Of a stretch of DNA of 51,076 nt, positions 27,452-36,666 are shown piece after piece. Below the pieces are notes generated by a model that did no database searches, was not told the DNA's origin, and saw only the letters and a program-made list of their open reading frames with translations. This stretch comes from Bin80 sp965207565. GTDB lineage: Bacteria > Bacteroidota > Rhodothermia > Rhodothermales > Bin80. The stretch spans positions 1 through 51,076 of the forward strand of contig CBDBMQ010000014.1 of assembly GCA_965207565.1 (NCBI GenBank), read 5' to 3'. Position numbers and translations under genes: made by a program. The first letter of the stretch is position 1. Every line of letters begins with the position of its first letter.

Positions 27452-28152
27452 CGAATCGTTTTGCCTGTATAAACCTGTAAATATACGCGTGTTTTGTGTA
27501 GTAACGTAAGCTCGACTGGCTTTGACCAAACATCAAATTTTCGCGATTCTATCCGAGCCAAGGTGTGTAGTCCACCGGTCCAGTAGATACGAAATCGCCG
27601 TCGACACCAGCCACTGAGGTCACTGTTCAGGGTTCTACATGAAGCGTATGCGTCTCGTGCATAGACGACCTGTTTCCAGAGTACCGAACGCATTCCAGAA
27701 GAAAGCCTTCCCTCCATTAGATCTGCACTGTCCACATTGTTTTTTTGCAATAGATCAAGCGGAACAAACTGTCGCCCTGCCTGGAGATCCTCCTTGAGAA
27801 ACATGAGGGATCGCGTAAGAAAAAGAGCCCGCCCAAATTTCCTGACTGGATCCTCGACCCAGTTTGCAGTATATCCTGCCAGCTTTGCCAACAGAAGTGC
27901 ATGTGAACCCGCAGAGCGATCCATATAGTCAAAGAGATCCGTGATCATATAGATCGTTGGAACACCTCCTTCAATGAACTGAGCATCAACTAGGTGAGCC
28001 GGTAAATTGAATTTCTCGCATACCGCGTGCGCTTTGCTACGATGAACGGATGAGTACTCACCGGCTTGCGCCGCACGATGCCATCGCCAAAGAGCTTCCG
28101 CTGCCGCTCGGAATTCATTCTGCGGCCAGTCCGATGGAGCAAAGGGTGGCAT
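27448..28152 (-). CDS. Squalene/phytoene synthase-like protein lacking the N-terminal part
   Basis: This 234-residue protein matches the central and C-terminal part of the SQS_PSY fold: LPAHLVDAQFIEGG, 'TDLFDYMDRSAGSHALLL' where the family has its YCYRVAG-type helix, and 'FLTRSLMFLKEDLQAGRQFV' with PLDLL where it has the second Asp-rich motif and YLP box. The first aspartate-rich motif (DxxxD in the N-terminal 60-80 residues) is absent, and the second is altered to KEDLQAG. It may therefore not make squalene or phytoene. Related non-catalytic proteins include the NDUFAF6 type. ATG 28152 lies 4 nt after the thrC stop; the gene overlaps purM. Confidence 0.7.
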   Translation of the reverse strand: MPPFAPSDWPQNEFRAAAEALWRWHRAAQAGEYSSVHRSKAHAVCEKFNLPAHLVDAQFIEGGVPTIYMITDLFDYMDRSAGSHALLLAKLAGYTANWVEDPVRKFGRALFLTRSLMFLKEDLQAGRQFVPLDLLQKNNVDSADLMEGRLSSGMRSVLWKQVVYARDAYASCRTLNSDLSGWCRRRFRIYWTGGLHTLARIESRKFDVWSKPVELTLLHKTRVYLQVYTGKTIR

Positions 28153-28155
28153 CAA

Positions 28156-29406
28156 TCAATTCCAGGATTCAAGTTTCAAACGGAGTGCGTCCGATGTTGG
28201 TTCAAGCGACTGTACACGAGTAGGCATTGATCCCAGTCTTGTCAACGCAGGGACGGAAGCAGGAGCATGCCCCAGCGCCCGTTCTACTGTATCAGGAAAT
28301 TTGGCTGGATGGGCAGTCGACAGTACAACCACCGGCGTGGGTCGATCACGTATGGCTGCAAGCGCAACTGCGGTATGCGGGTCCGCAGTATAGCCAGTTT
28401 CTTCGTAAACGCGTCGGATGGAAGTCAGCGTATCCTCGTCAGAGCATGAACTGCCTTGGATCATGCGGCGCATCTGATCTTCTGGCAACAAAAATTTAAG
28501 ACGCTCAAAATTACTGGGGCGGCCTACGTCCATCGCATTCGATAACGTTCGGATGGACTCCCCAAAAGCATCTTTATCACCGGCAAGGAATTTGGGATAT
28601 CCATTATTCGCATTATGTGCAGCGATGAAATTGCGTACCGGAAGCCCGCAAAGCGATGACAGTACCCCCGCGGTCAGATTGCCAAGGTTACCGCAGGGGA
28701 CACATACGTCAGCACTGCCCCACTGCCCCTGTGCAAAGGCCCAGTAGTAGTAGAGCATCTGTGGCAAAAGACGTCCTACATTGATGGAGTTCGCCGCAGA
28801 CAGACGCAGCCTTCCAGGGGAAACCAGCAGCTCTTTGACCATTGCCTGGCAGTCATCAAAGGTCCCGTTGACGGCGAACGCACGCACCCCCGTTCGTCGT
28901 ACAATAAGCTGTTTCTCCTGCGTGGAGCTGACTTGACCTTTCGGGTACAGCACGGCAACCCGCAAATTCGGGAGATTCCCAAAGCCATCTGCCACTGCAC
29001 TTCCTGTATCTCCTGAGGTGGCGACCAAGATCGTCAGAGGCTCATCTTTGACCAAGTGGTTCATGAGCCGGGACATCGTACGCGCACCAAAATCCTTGAA
29101 TGACAAGGTCGGGCCATGAAAGAGCTCCAGGACCCATGCACTGCCAACCTTGACCAAGGGGATCGGGAAATTAAGTGCCTGCCTGAGTATGGATGCCAGG
29201 ATTGTTTCGGGGATTTTACTGGCCAGCCATGGTGTGAGGATCCGTGTGGACATTGCAGAAAAATCCGTAGCCGCTTTCCAGGATTGCGTGTCTATCTCTG
29301 GAAGTTTTTCTGGAACATAGAGCCCACCATCTGGCGCTAGGCCCTGTAATAATGCCGTCGGAAAGTCAACGGGTTGTACGCGCCCTCGCGTACTCACATA
29401 CCACAT
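28156..29406 (-). CDS. thrC: Threonine synthase
   Basis: ThrC turns O-phosphohomoserine into threonine with pyridoxal phosphate. I start it at ATG 29406 (MWYVSTRGRVQPVDFPTALL), the standard ThrC opening, 4 nt after the thrB stop; the frame is open farther upstream but that part overlaps thrB. The PLP lysine lies in 'GPTLSFKDFGARTMSRL', and the phosphate-binding loop is 'LVATSGDTGSAVADGFG'. Later landmarks are 'YPKGQVSSTQEKQL' and 'VPCGNLGNLTAGVL'. About 416 residues, normal length. Next to thrB, it completes the two last steps of threonine synthesis. Confidence 0.95.
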   Translation of the reverse strand: MWYVSTRGRVQPVDFPTALLQGLAPDGGLYVPEKLPEIDTQSWKAATDFSAMSTRILTPWLASKIPETILASILRQALNFPIPLVKVGSAWVLELFHGPTLSFKDFGARTMSRLMNHLVKDEPLTILVATSGDTGSAVADGFGNLPNLRVAVLYPKGQVSSTQEKQLIVRRTGVRAFAVNGTFDDCQAMVKELLVSPGRLRLSAANSINVGRLLPQMLYYYWAFAQGQWGSADVCVPCGNLGNLTAGVLSSLCGLPVRNFIAAHNANNGYPKFLAGDKDAFGESIRTLSNAMDVGRPSNFERLKFLLPEDQMRRMIQGSSCSDEDTLTSIRRVYEETGYTADPHTAVALAAIRDRPTPVVVLSTAHPAKFPDTVERALGHAPASVPALTRLGSMPTRVQSLEPTSDALRLKLESWN

Positions 29407-29410
29407 GAGT

Positions 29411-30342
29411 CTATGTACATTGTCGGACGCCATGCATATCTGCCTGCGTGACGATCCCATTCGCTTCCTCCCCAGCCGCCTCGACCATTGCATTGCATAC
29501 CTCTGATGTGGATTGTGCATCGTTTACAATCGCAAACATCGCCGGTCCTGATCCGGTTAATGCCACCGCGCATGCACCGGCATCCAGCGCCGCTTCACGC
29601 ACAGCAGTATAGCAGGGTACAAGGCTTGCCCGTGCGGGCTCTACAATGCGATCCCGCATCATATAAGGAGCGAGGTGTATCCCAATCCCCCATCATTAAC
29701 CGAATGCAGCATAAACGCCAAATCACTGGCATTATGCACGGCTTCAAGTCTCGGGACAACGCGAGGTAGAATCGTTCTTGCATCTGCGGTGAGAATCATC
29801 CTTTTGGGCAATACGACTACTAGGTGCATCGGTCTTGTCAGTTCAATCCGACGATAATCAAGTGGGCTGACCGGAGAAGTAAGGATGAGGCCTCCCAAAA
29901 GAGACGGCAATGCGTTATCACCGTGAAGCGCCCCGCCACTGGCCAATCTCTCCGCTTCCAGGACTTCATAAGCTAGTTCTTTCTTGGTAAATGGCTTGTC
30001 TAAAAGAAGATTTGCGGCCCATGCACCCGCTGAGGCACTGGCAGCAGAGCCACCGATCCCCGAGCCGATCGGGATGCCTTTCGTTATGTGTAAGTGAAGT
30101 CCCCTCTTATCCGCAGCCTTTGTCATAACAAGATGGGCTGCGCGTCCTGCCGTATTATTCCTAGCTTCCAACGGAATGGGGTCCGGAGAGCTGATGGTGA
30201 TTCCCGGCTTTGAGGAAAACCGCGCTTCGATGATGTCTCCCATTCCCTTTAGGCATAACCCCAATGTATCGAAGCCTGGTCCCAGATTGGACAATGAGGC
30301 GGAACCAAAAACACGAACGGTATGATTGTCTGAGTTACTCAA
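29411..30342 (-). pseudogene. thrB: Homoserine kinase, one frameshift
   Basis: ThrB (GHMP kinase) phosphorylates homoserine. The first 225 residues contain 'GSASLSNLGPGFDTLGLCL' and the ATP-binding 'KGIPIGSGIGGSAASASAGA', with 'HGDNALPSLLGGLIL' after it. The frame then changes near 29675 and resumes as 'HLAPYMMRDRIVEPARASL' and 'VALTGSGPAMFAIV', the normal ThrB C-terminus. One base appears to be missing. There is no well-placed ATG; TTG 30342 begins the frame. With thrC downstream and the rest of the family pattern present, sequence error or very recent damage is more likely than an old pseudogene. Confidence 0.85.
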
Positions 30343-30390
30343 ATGTCAGGTATAGTATTTGTTCTCTGCGGACCAAAAGCGCCCATCTGA

Positions 30391-31071
30391 TCAATCTGCA
30401 GGAGGTCTATCACAATTTAGAGGGCGTATTTCGGCTTTCAGCTGCTTTACAATTTTCAATGTATTCATGGGTACTACTTCTTCTTCTGAAGCCAACCGGC
30501 GCAAGTCATTCGGGGTATCTACATCGTACCACTTCGGCAGTTGAACGACGTTCGCCCCCGATTGATACGCCCGAGTCAAGGTCAACTCAAAAACATCCGG
30601 TCGGCTGTAAATCATATCATCAAATAGGCCGTCAATGAATGGATTCATTCCCAAAAGATAATATCCCCCGTCTTCTGCGGGCCCAATGCATATGCTTGGC
30701 GAATCCGATAATACATGAAACGCATCTTGAATGAACGCGTCTGGTAACGTAGGGTGATCGGTCCCAATAATGACCATCTGCCGATATCCTGCTGTGGCCG
30801 TCTCTTGAAAAGCATGGCGCATACGTTCGCCCAGTCCATTGCCGCACTGCTGCTTGATTATTGCTCCATGAACCGGAACATCGGGAGGGATGCCATTCGA
30901 CATATACAGACGCACCGCCACGTTGAGGGATGCATACTGCTTCAGGCTGTCTATCAGAAACATCCGATATAAATCTGTTGCCTCCTGTGCAGAGATCAGT
31001 TCCGTCAGCCTGGATTTCACTTGACCGGACCTGGGAGAACGGGCAAAGACAATCAGCGCCCTACCCTTCAT
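30391..31071 (-). CDS. TIGR04282/DUF2064 glycosyltransferase-like protein
   Basis: The 226-residue protein opens 'MKGRALIVFARSPRSGQVKS', the hallmark of the DUF2064/TIGR04282 family (GT-A-like nucleotide-diphospho-sugar transferase fold). It has 'MVIIGTDHPTLPDAFI', 'GPAEDGGYYLLGM' and a C-terminal WYDVDTPNDLRRL. Family members have been linked to arsenosugar synthesis by annotation, but the reaction is not secure. The start overlaps the cysteine desulfurase gene by 11 nt; thrB follows 48 nt later. Confidence 0.85.
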   Translation of the reverse strand: MKGRALIVFARSPRSGQVKSRLTELISAQEATDLYRMFLIDSLKQYASLNVAVRLYMSNGIPPDVPVHGAIIKQQCGNGLGERMRHAFQETATAGYRQMVIIGTDHPTLPDAFIQDAFHVLSDSPSICIGPAEDGGYYLLGMNPFIDGLFDDMIYSRPDVFELTLTRAYQSGANVVQLPKWYDVDTPNDLRRLASEEEVVPMNTLKIVKQLKAEIRPLNCDRPPAD

Positions 31072-32242
31072 GTTGCCTCCGCCCGTGCATTCTTTTTACA
31101 ACCCTGTGGATACACGCTACCGTCTTCTTGATATCCTCTTCCCCCGTTAAACGACCGAGTGAAAGCCGTAAGGATGCACGGGCGGTGGATGCTGGGACAC
31201 CCAGTTCAAGTAGAACATGACTCGGGGTGATTGCCCCGCTAGTGCAAGCGGAGCCAGCGGAAGCATATACGCCTTCCAAATCCATGTTCAGAAGCAACAT
31301 TTCTCCATCCATGGGGCTATCATCCACCGGCTTAAATGCAATATTAAGGATGTGCGGGGCTGCGCTGGCCGGTGTGTTGACGACTAATTGGTCGCCGATC
31401 GCTGCGATTAGCTGTGTCTGCAACTCCTGTCGGAGTTTTCGGGCGCGACACGTATGTGTATCCCGATCTTTTGCAATCAAATCCATTGCAGTTGCCATTC
31501 CAATCACGGCGGCTACATTTTCTGTACCCCCTCGGCGCCCTCTTTCCTGTGAGCCGCCAAGAATCTGTGGCATGAGTTGCACACGATCTCGGACGTAAAG
31601 GATGCCAATCCCTTTTGGACCATACATCTTGTGGGCAGAAAGCGACATCATATCTACACCGAGACGATTCATATCAAGTGGGAACCATGCAGCCGCCTGT
31701 GCCGCATCTGTGTGCAGAAAGAGGTCATGCTCATCACGGAGGGCAGAGATTTCCTTTAGCGGAGTCACCGCACCGGTTTCGTTGTTCACATATATAACCG
31801 AGACTAAGCGCGTATTCAAACCTGCAGATTCTGCAATATCATCCTTGCTCAGGGCACCGGTTTCTGGATCGGGTACAAGACATGTAACTTGGACACCGGA
31901 GGACTCCAGTGCTTTGACCGGTTCCAGTACAGCTTTGTGCTCAATGCTTGATGTGATCAAATGCTCTCCCGCGCTCAATAGATTAAATGCAAGGTTATTC
32001 GCTTCTGTGGCTCCACTGGTAAAAATGATTTCTTCTGGTTTTGCATGGAGATGCTCTGCAATTCTCTCCCGACTATTTTCAATGGCCCCTCGCGCAGCTC
32101 TGCCCAGATGGTGAACCGAGGATGCGTTGCCAAAGTTGGCCCCGAAATACGGTAGCATTGCTTCCAGGACCGCGGGCGCCAATGGGGTGGTCGCCGCATG
32201 GTCCATATAGATTGGCGTAGGGTTCTGACCGTGTCCTTTCAT
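31061..32242 (-). CDS. Cysteine desulfurase (NifS/IscS family)
   Basis: The 393-residue PLP enzyme has YMDHAATTP near residue 12, 'FTSGATEANNLAF' at about 74, the PLP lysine K205 in LSAHKMYGPKG, and the persulfide cysteine C333 in SAGSACTSG. It moves sulfur from cysteine to acceptors for Fe-S clusters or tRNA thiolation. The short loop around C333 is a class I (IscS/NifS) trait. No IscU or SufB-type scaffold gene is nearby, so its acceptor is not shown. It heads the long minus-strand run down to the AlbA_2 gene, and is divergent from murA. Confidence 0.93.
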   Translation of the reverse strand: MKGHGQNPTPIYMDHAATTPLAPAVLEAMLPYFGANFGNASSVHHLGRAARGAIENSRERIAEHLHAKPEEIIFTSGATEANNLAFNLLSAGEHLITSSIEHKAVLEPVKALESSGVQVTCLVPDPETGALSKDDIAESAGLNTRLVSVIYVNNETGAVTPLKEISALRDEHDLFLHTDAAQAAAWFPLDMNRLGVDMMSLSAHKMYGPKGIGILYVRDRVQLMPQILGGSQERGRRGGTENVAAVIGMATAMDLIAKDRDTHTCRARKLRQELQTQLIAAIGDQLVVNTPASAAPHILNIAFKPVDDSPMDGEMLLLNMDLEGVYASAGSACTSGAITPSHVLLELGVPASTARASLRLSLGRLTGEEDIKKTVACIHRVVKRMHGRRQHEG

Positions 32243-32704
32243 ACTTTGATCAGTCTGCAGATAAACCTGATATGCAACTTAATGAGTGACAATCTTTTTT
32301 CAAACAGCATATCCACCCAGTAAACATCCATGCAGCCAGTGTCAATCGAATTGAAGAAATTTATGTCAGCACAGCAAAATTCTTCAAACCTGCCTAGATA
32401 TGCACCCATGTTCCTTGTACTACGAATCGGAATTTCGATTCATATGCCGGAGAATTCTTGTCAGGGGGATACGGACTTCATGTGCACTCAATGGATTCTT
32501 TTGTCGTTGAACAAAGTATAAGGATACCAATGCCTACTCTATAATACTAAGAGTGAACATTGAACGTAAGGGATGCGGTCAGAGACCTGTCTCAGGAATC
32601 CAATCCTCCCGGACCGGGAAAATCAATAGCACTCTGACAGCGCAATTCCATTCAAGATGGTGTAGATCTGCTCATGATTTCGCCAAACGATAAACTGACT
32701 GATT
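32243..32704. other. Divergent intergenic region, no gene seen
   Basis: It separates the cysteine desulfurase start (minus) from the murA start (plus) and must hold both promoters. The short open frame at 32330-32521 has no recognisable features. I see no RNA gene, strong hairpin or clear TAnnTTTG-type promoter. Confidence 0.5.
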
Positions 32705-34003
32705 ATGGAAAAACTTGTCATTCAAGGAGGTCAGCCACTCTGTGGCACACTCGCAATTAGTGCATCCAAGAATACGGCATTGCCGCTGATGGCCGCTGCA
32801 ATCCTGCCTCACGGAGTGACCCATTTGGACCATATTCCTCACCTGCGTGACATTATCACATTTTCTCATGTACTCCGAATTACGGGAGCTTCGGTAGAAC
32901 GCAAAGGCCGTGGGCTCCAGATTGATGCAACCCGGATTGGGTTCCCGGAGGCGCCATATGAATTGGTGAAGAAAATGCGAGCCTCTTTCTACATGTTGGG
33001 AGCGCTGATTGGGCGCTGCCAACGGGCACGAGTTTCATTGCCTGGTGGATGTGCCTGGGGCCCCCGCCCTGTTAATCTTCACCTTGAAGGCCTGAAGGCA
33101 CTGGGAGCAGAAATTGATCTGGATGAAGGGTATGTTATGGCGCGTGCTCCTCGCGGAGGCTTGCCTGGGGGATCTTATCGGTTTGAACCCTCCAGTGTTG
33201 GTGCAACCGTTAACCTGCTGCTGGCAGCCAGTCTAGGGCGCGGCGGCAGTCGAATTGAAAATGCAGCGATTGAGCCGGATGTGGTCGTGTTCTGTGAAAT
33301 GCTCCAGGCCATGGGAGCGAAACTGGAAGGGATTGGAACACGGACCATTGAAATTGAGGGAGTCCAGGAACTGCAAGCCGTTGCGTACAGTAATTGTCCG
33401 GATCGCATTGAATTGGGCACGTTTATGATTGCTGCGGCAATCGCTGGCACGCCCGGCGAATCCATACGCCTGACCCACACCCGTCCAGATCATCTGGGAG
33501 AACAGTTTCTGGACGCATTTCAAAGCACCGGAGCTGCCTACACCATTGAAGATGATTCGGTTATTGTAACGCCACCAGAGACCGTAAAGCCTGTGTCCAT
33601 TACAACGGCGATTTATCCTGGATTTCCGACGGATTTACAGGCTCAGTGGACAGTGCTTCTGGCCTGTGCAAATGGAAAAGCTACCGTTACCGATCAGGTG
33701 TATGGTGACCGGTTCAATCATATTCCAGAATTGGTTCGCATGGGCCTTCAAGCCTTCGTTCATGGGAATCAGGTCACCGTCCACGGTGGGAAGCAGCTTA
33801 CCGGCGCACGTGTTATGAGTACGGATCTGCGTGCAAGCGTATCGCTGGTACTCGCAGGGTTAGTTGCCAAAGGGACCACACATGTGGGCCGAATCTATCA
33901 TCTAGATCGAGGTTATGAAGAGCTGGAATCGAAGCTCAGTCAGTGCGGAATTGATATTCGGCGAGAGCAGTATGACGAATTTGCTGCACCGAATCAGGGC
34001 TGA
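32705..34003 (+). CDS. murA: UDP-N-acetylglucosamine 1-carboxyvinyltransferase
   Basis: MurA joins enolpyruvate from PEP to UDP-GlcNAc, the first committed step of peptidoglycan synthesis. The 432-residue protein begins 'MEKLVIQGGQPLCGTLAISA', with K22-N23 directly after and C116 in 'LPGGCAWGPRPVNLHLEG' as the fosfomycin-reactive cysteine. Further landmarks are 'GFPTDLQAQW' and 'DRFNHIPELVRMG', then 'TDLRASVSLVLAGL' near the end. Start ATG 32705. Its last 10 nt overlap the end of the convergent cytochrome gene. Confidence 0.96.
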   Translation: MEKLVIQGGQPLCGTLAISASKNTALPLMAAAILPHGVTHLDHIPHLRDIITFSHVLRITGASVERKGRGLQIDATRIGFPEAPYELVKKMRASFYMLGALIGRCQRARVSLPGGCAWGPRPVNLHLEGLKALGAEIDLDEGYVMARAPRGGLPGGSYRFEPSSVGATVNLLLAASLGRGGSRIENAAIEPDVVVFCEMLQAMGAKLEGIGTRTIEIEGVQELQAVAYSNCPDRIELGTFMIAAAIAGTPGESIRLTHTRPDHLGEQFLDAFQSTGAAYTIEDDSVIVTPPETVKPVSITTAIYPGFPTDLQAQWTVLLACANGKATVTDQVYGDRFNHIPELVRMGLQAFVHGNQVTVHGGKQLTGARVMSTDLRASVSLVLAGLVAKGTTHVGRIYHLDRGYEELESKLSQCGIDIRREQYDEFAAPNQG

Positions 34004-36663
34004 CGCTGGACTGGACTCAAGTTGTGCTGATGGATGGGTTGCGCCTCAAGGTTATCGGATGAATGGCGCTGTTTATAGGGTCCAGTGACGGCGAGGGCCG
34101 TCTCGTCTTCCTTGTGGAATTCATACAGTCGCTGTGCTTCCTGGAGATCTTCGGTCCGCTCCAGTGCACCAAGTGTGAGCATCCTGTTGTATAAGCCCCC
34201 CAGATCTTCTGGATCTATTGCAAGCACGCGATCAATCCATTGCAAAGCCATATCGTAACGCTCCATCAAATAATGCACCCGTGCGATGGCAAGTAAAAGC
34301 ACGCGATCATTCGGGTAGACCTCATACACTTTCAACCATTCTGTAATCGCGTCATCGTATCTCCCATATCCTCTCAGGACTTCAGCACGGAAGTACGTGG
34401 TCTTGAGGTATCCAGGTTCTCTTTCTTCTGCTTCCTGAAGCTGTGCCTCCGCCGCCTCCAGACTGCCCTCGGCAAGATATACCCGTGCCAAATTGATGGG
34501 CCCTTCCGGGCTTTGCGGAGCAATCATCGAAACCTGACCGAATGCCTCCAGTGCGCCACGCGTATCTCCTTCGAGAAAAAGTCCAATTCCATAGTCATTC
34601 CAGCGCTCCCATGAGGCATACGTCGTATCTGGTTGATCTCCTTCCGACCGTCCGGCAGAGGCCATCAGAGTGATCGGGATCTCGGGGGTTTCATCTGGCC
34701 CTAATTCCCATTGCCGCAGATCCACCTCTTTACGTGCCAGAGAATCCGGTTGACCTGGAGCCACACGGCCGCGGAATGTCCAGTTATGAAAGTACCACTT
34801 GAACTTGCGGTGATACAATCGGGCAGACAGAGCGTGGATGGTCGTGCGTGATGGTACCCGAAAACCGTAATGTACCGTATGTGCGGTACCCGGTCCAATC
34901 ATATGGGCATAGACGGTGGAAATCCAGTCCTGAGCATTACGCCGATTAATCGCACGGCTGGCACGATCCACCTGCACAGCACCCCAAAAATGTGCAGTTG
35001 AGTCCACTCGGCCCTCTGCATCCAAATCGCCAGAGATCAATATCTCTGTCCCCATTGAATCCTTTGCAGAAAATTCCATCCACATTTCATTGGAGTCGTT
35101 CGTCCCGCCGGGAAGTAGATGCCCTACGCGCCGGTTCCGAACGACTACAGTAACCTCTACTTCCGCCCCTGGTCTCAGAGGGGGCATGACATCATTGGGG
35201 CCATAGAACCGACCATCTACAATAACCGAAAAAATATCAACCGACGCAGAAGACTGTAACGCCTCCTGGACATCCTGTACCTGCTTGGGATATCCCTCAA
35301 GTGTAGGGATTGCAGTATTCGCTGCCGCAAACGAGTGACTGCGGATAAACCCATCGATTCCTCCCTGATCCTCAGATGCTACCCGCGGCATATGACAATC
35401 AATACAGGAAAGGGGCTCTTCGGGCAAATAGAATGATCGAACGGTATTCCCACTCGTGCCACTGCTTTGCCAGGCATCGTATTCATTCTGTCCACGCTTC
35501 CAGCGATAGTTGTTCACCTCAGGAGGCAGGCCTACTTTATGGCAGGTACCACAAAACTCCATGGTCTGATGGACAGGCTTCAGCATAGCTTCTCTATGTG
35601 GACCAGGGTTGGCACGTAAAAGTGTATTGTGAATCCATTTACGGGTATCATCGCTGGCCCGGGCAAACGGGTACTCATCTGGCGAAGAAATCACGTACCT
35701 GCCGTTCCCTTTGACATCTCTCAGAGCCTCAATTGCATGACAGGAAAAACATGTGATCCCTGCCTGGGAGGTTGGATGCTCAAAGTCTAGAATTTGCTCG
35801 TCGGTTAACCGCCCTGTAAAGAGAACCAGTGGATCATGACAGGACGCACACCATCGGGCAGGGTCATTGCCGCCCCGCTCAATCAGTGCTTCGATACTCT
35901 TCAGGTAATAGGGGTTGTTGAAGGAAGAGAAGCGATGGACGGATGACTCCCACTGCACTACAACATCCGGATGGCATCCCTGCTGGCCACAGGACTCGGA
36001 CCTGCCCAAATCATCGTCACTAAGATATCCTTCATGTGCCAAGATTGCCTGAGATGCGGCCAAAGGGGTCTCCCCCAGCCCTTCCACATAGATGGAGCCA
36101 CTGCCCTGCAACCATGGCACAAGCCCAACCAGAAATGTCACGGCAAGCCCGCCAATCAACGTCAGCGACAGCGGATGGCGCCATACATGGGCTCCACCTG
36201 AACGAAACGCCTGTCCCCACTCCAGGAACCGGTACCGTATACCCTCTTTCAAGGAAACGTGGACCACAAATCCGATCATGGATGTGGCAACACAAATCAC
36301 ATGTATATAGAGCAGTACTCCTGCCGCCCATGTTGAACCCAGAAATACCAGCCCAAATCCGGTGGACAACAACATGATGAGTGATGCTCCTGTAATGGTT
36401 CCGGCCAAGGTTGCTTTCCAGTTGCTGCGCAGCGGCATCTTTGACAGATGCAGCATCAGGAAGATTGCCGAGGGAAGGACGAACAATGTCCCCAAGCCAA
36501 TGTGCAGGAGCACATTGCTCATGTAGAGTAGCGCCGTTGATCCCTCTACCAGATAGAGGAACAGACTGTTAACCAGCAGTACAGCAAAGCCTCCCAACAG
36601 CACAGCAACCAATCGTCGCTGACGCTTAGGCAATCGTATGTAGCGGGTACGTGGGCGTATCAT
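33994..36663 (-). CDS. Membrane multihaem c-type cytochrome with TPR domain
   Basis: The 889-residue protein has three parts. Residues 20-185 form about five membrane helices; H54, H72, H121 and H135 lie in helices two and four, and H121/H135 are 14 apart, the spacing of b-haem ligands in cytochrome b-type proteins. Residues 225-424 carry five c-haem sites: CGQQGCH (an X4 spacing), CASCH, CFSCH, CGTCH and CIDCH. Residues of about 690-870 are TPRs ('GDTRGALEAFGQVSMIAPQ', 'NLARVYLAEGSLEAAEAQL'). The soluble parts should be periplasmic. It starts 3 nt after the FAD oxidoreductase stop, so the two are co-expressed. Quinol oxidation is an inference; no close named family is recognised. Confidence 0.8.
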   Translation of the reverse strand: MIRPRTRYIRLPKRQRRLVAVLLGGFAVLLVNSLFLYLVEGSTALLYMSNVLLHIGLGTLFVLPSAIFLMLHLSKMPLRSNWKATLAGTITGASLIMLLSTGFGLVFLGSTWAAGVLLYIHVICVATSMIGFVVHVSLKEGIRYRFLEWGQAFRSGGAHVWRHPLSLTLIGGLAVTFLVGLVPWLQGSGSIYVEGLGETPLAASQAILAHEGYLSDDDLGRSESCGQQGCHPDVVVQWESSVHRFSSFNNPYYLKSIEALIERGGNDPARWCASCHDPLVLFTGRLTDEQILDFEHPTSQAGITCFSCHAIEALRDVKGNGRYVISSPDEYPFARASDDTRKWIHNTLLRANPGPHREAMLKPVHQTMEFCGTCHKVGLPPEVNNYRWKRGQNEYDAWQSSGTSGNTVRSFYLPEEPLSCIDCHMPRVASEDQGGIDGFIRSHSFAAANTAIPTLEGYPKQVQDVQEALQSSASVDIFSVIVDGRFYGPNDVMPPLRPGAEVEVTVVVRNRRVGHLLPGGTNDSNEMWMEFSAKDSMGTEILISGDLDAEGRVDSTAHFWGAVQVDRASRAINRRNAQDWISTVYAHMIGPGTAHTVHYGFRVPSRTTIHALSARLYHRKFKWYFHNWTFRGRVAPGQPDSLARKEVDLRQWELGPDETPEIPITLMASAGRSEGDQPDTTYASWERWNDYGIGLFLEGDTRGALEAFGQVSMIAPQSPEGPINLARVYLAEGSLEAAEAQLQEAEEREPGYLKTTYFRAEVLRGYGRYDDAITEWLKVYEVYPNDRVLLLAIARVHYLMERYDMALQWIDRVLAIDPEDLGGLYNRMLTLGALERTEDLQEAQRLYEFHKEDETALAVTGPYKQRHSSDNLEAQPIHQHNLSPVQRQP

Positions 36664-36666
36664 TCA

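Noticed and set aside
31602..32114. 170-codon plus-strand open frame opposite the cysteine desulfurase gene
   Set aside because: It is antisense to a complete, well-conserved gene and its translation resembles no protein; it is a shadow frame.
32330..32521. 63-codon open frame between the cysteine desulfurase and murA genes
   Set aside because: No signal, domain or conserved neighbour relation; likely chance.
32540..32660. GC-rich intergenic stretch examined as a possible tRNA
   Set aside because: No TTCRANY loop or acceptor-stem pairing could be drawn.
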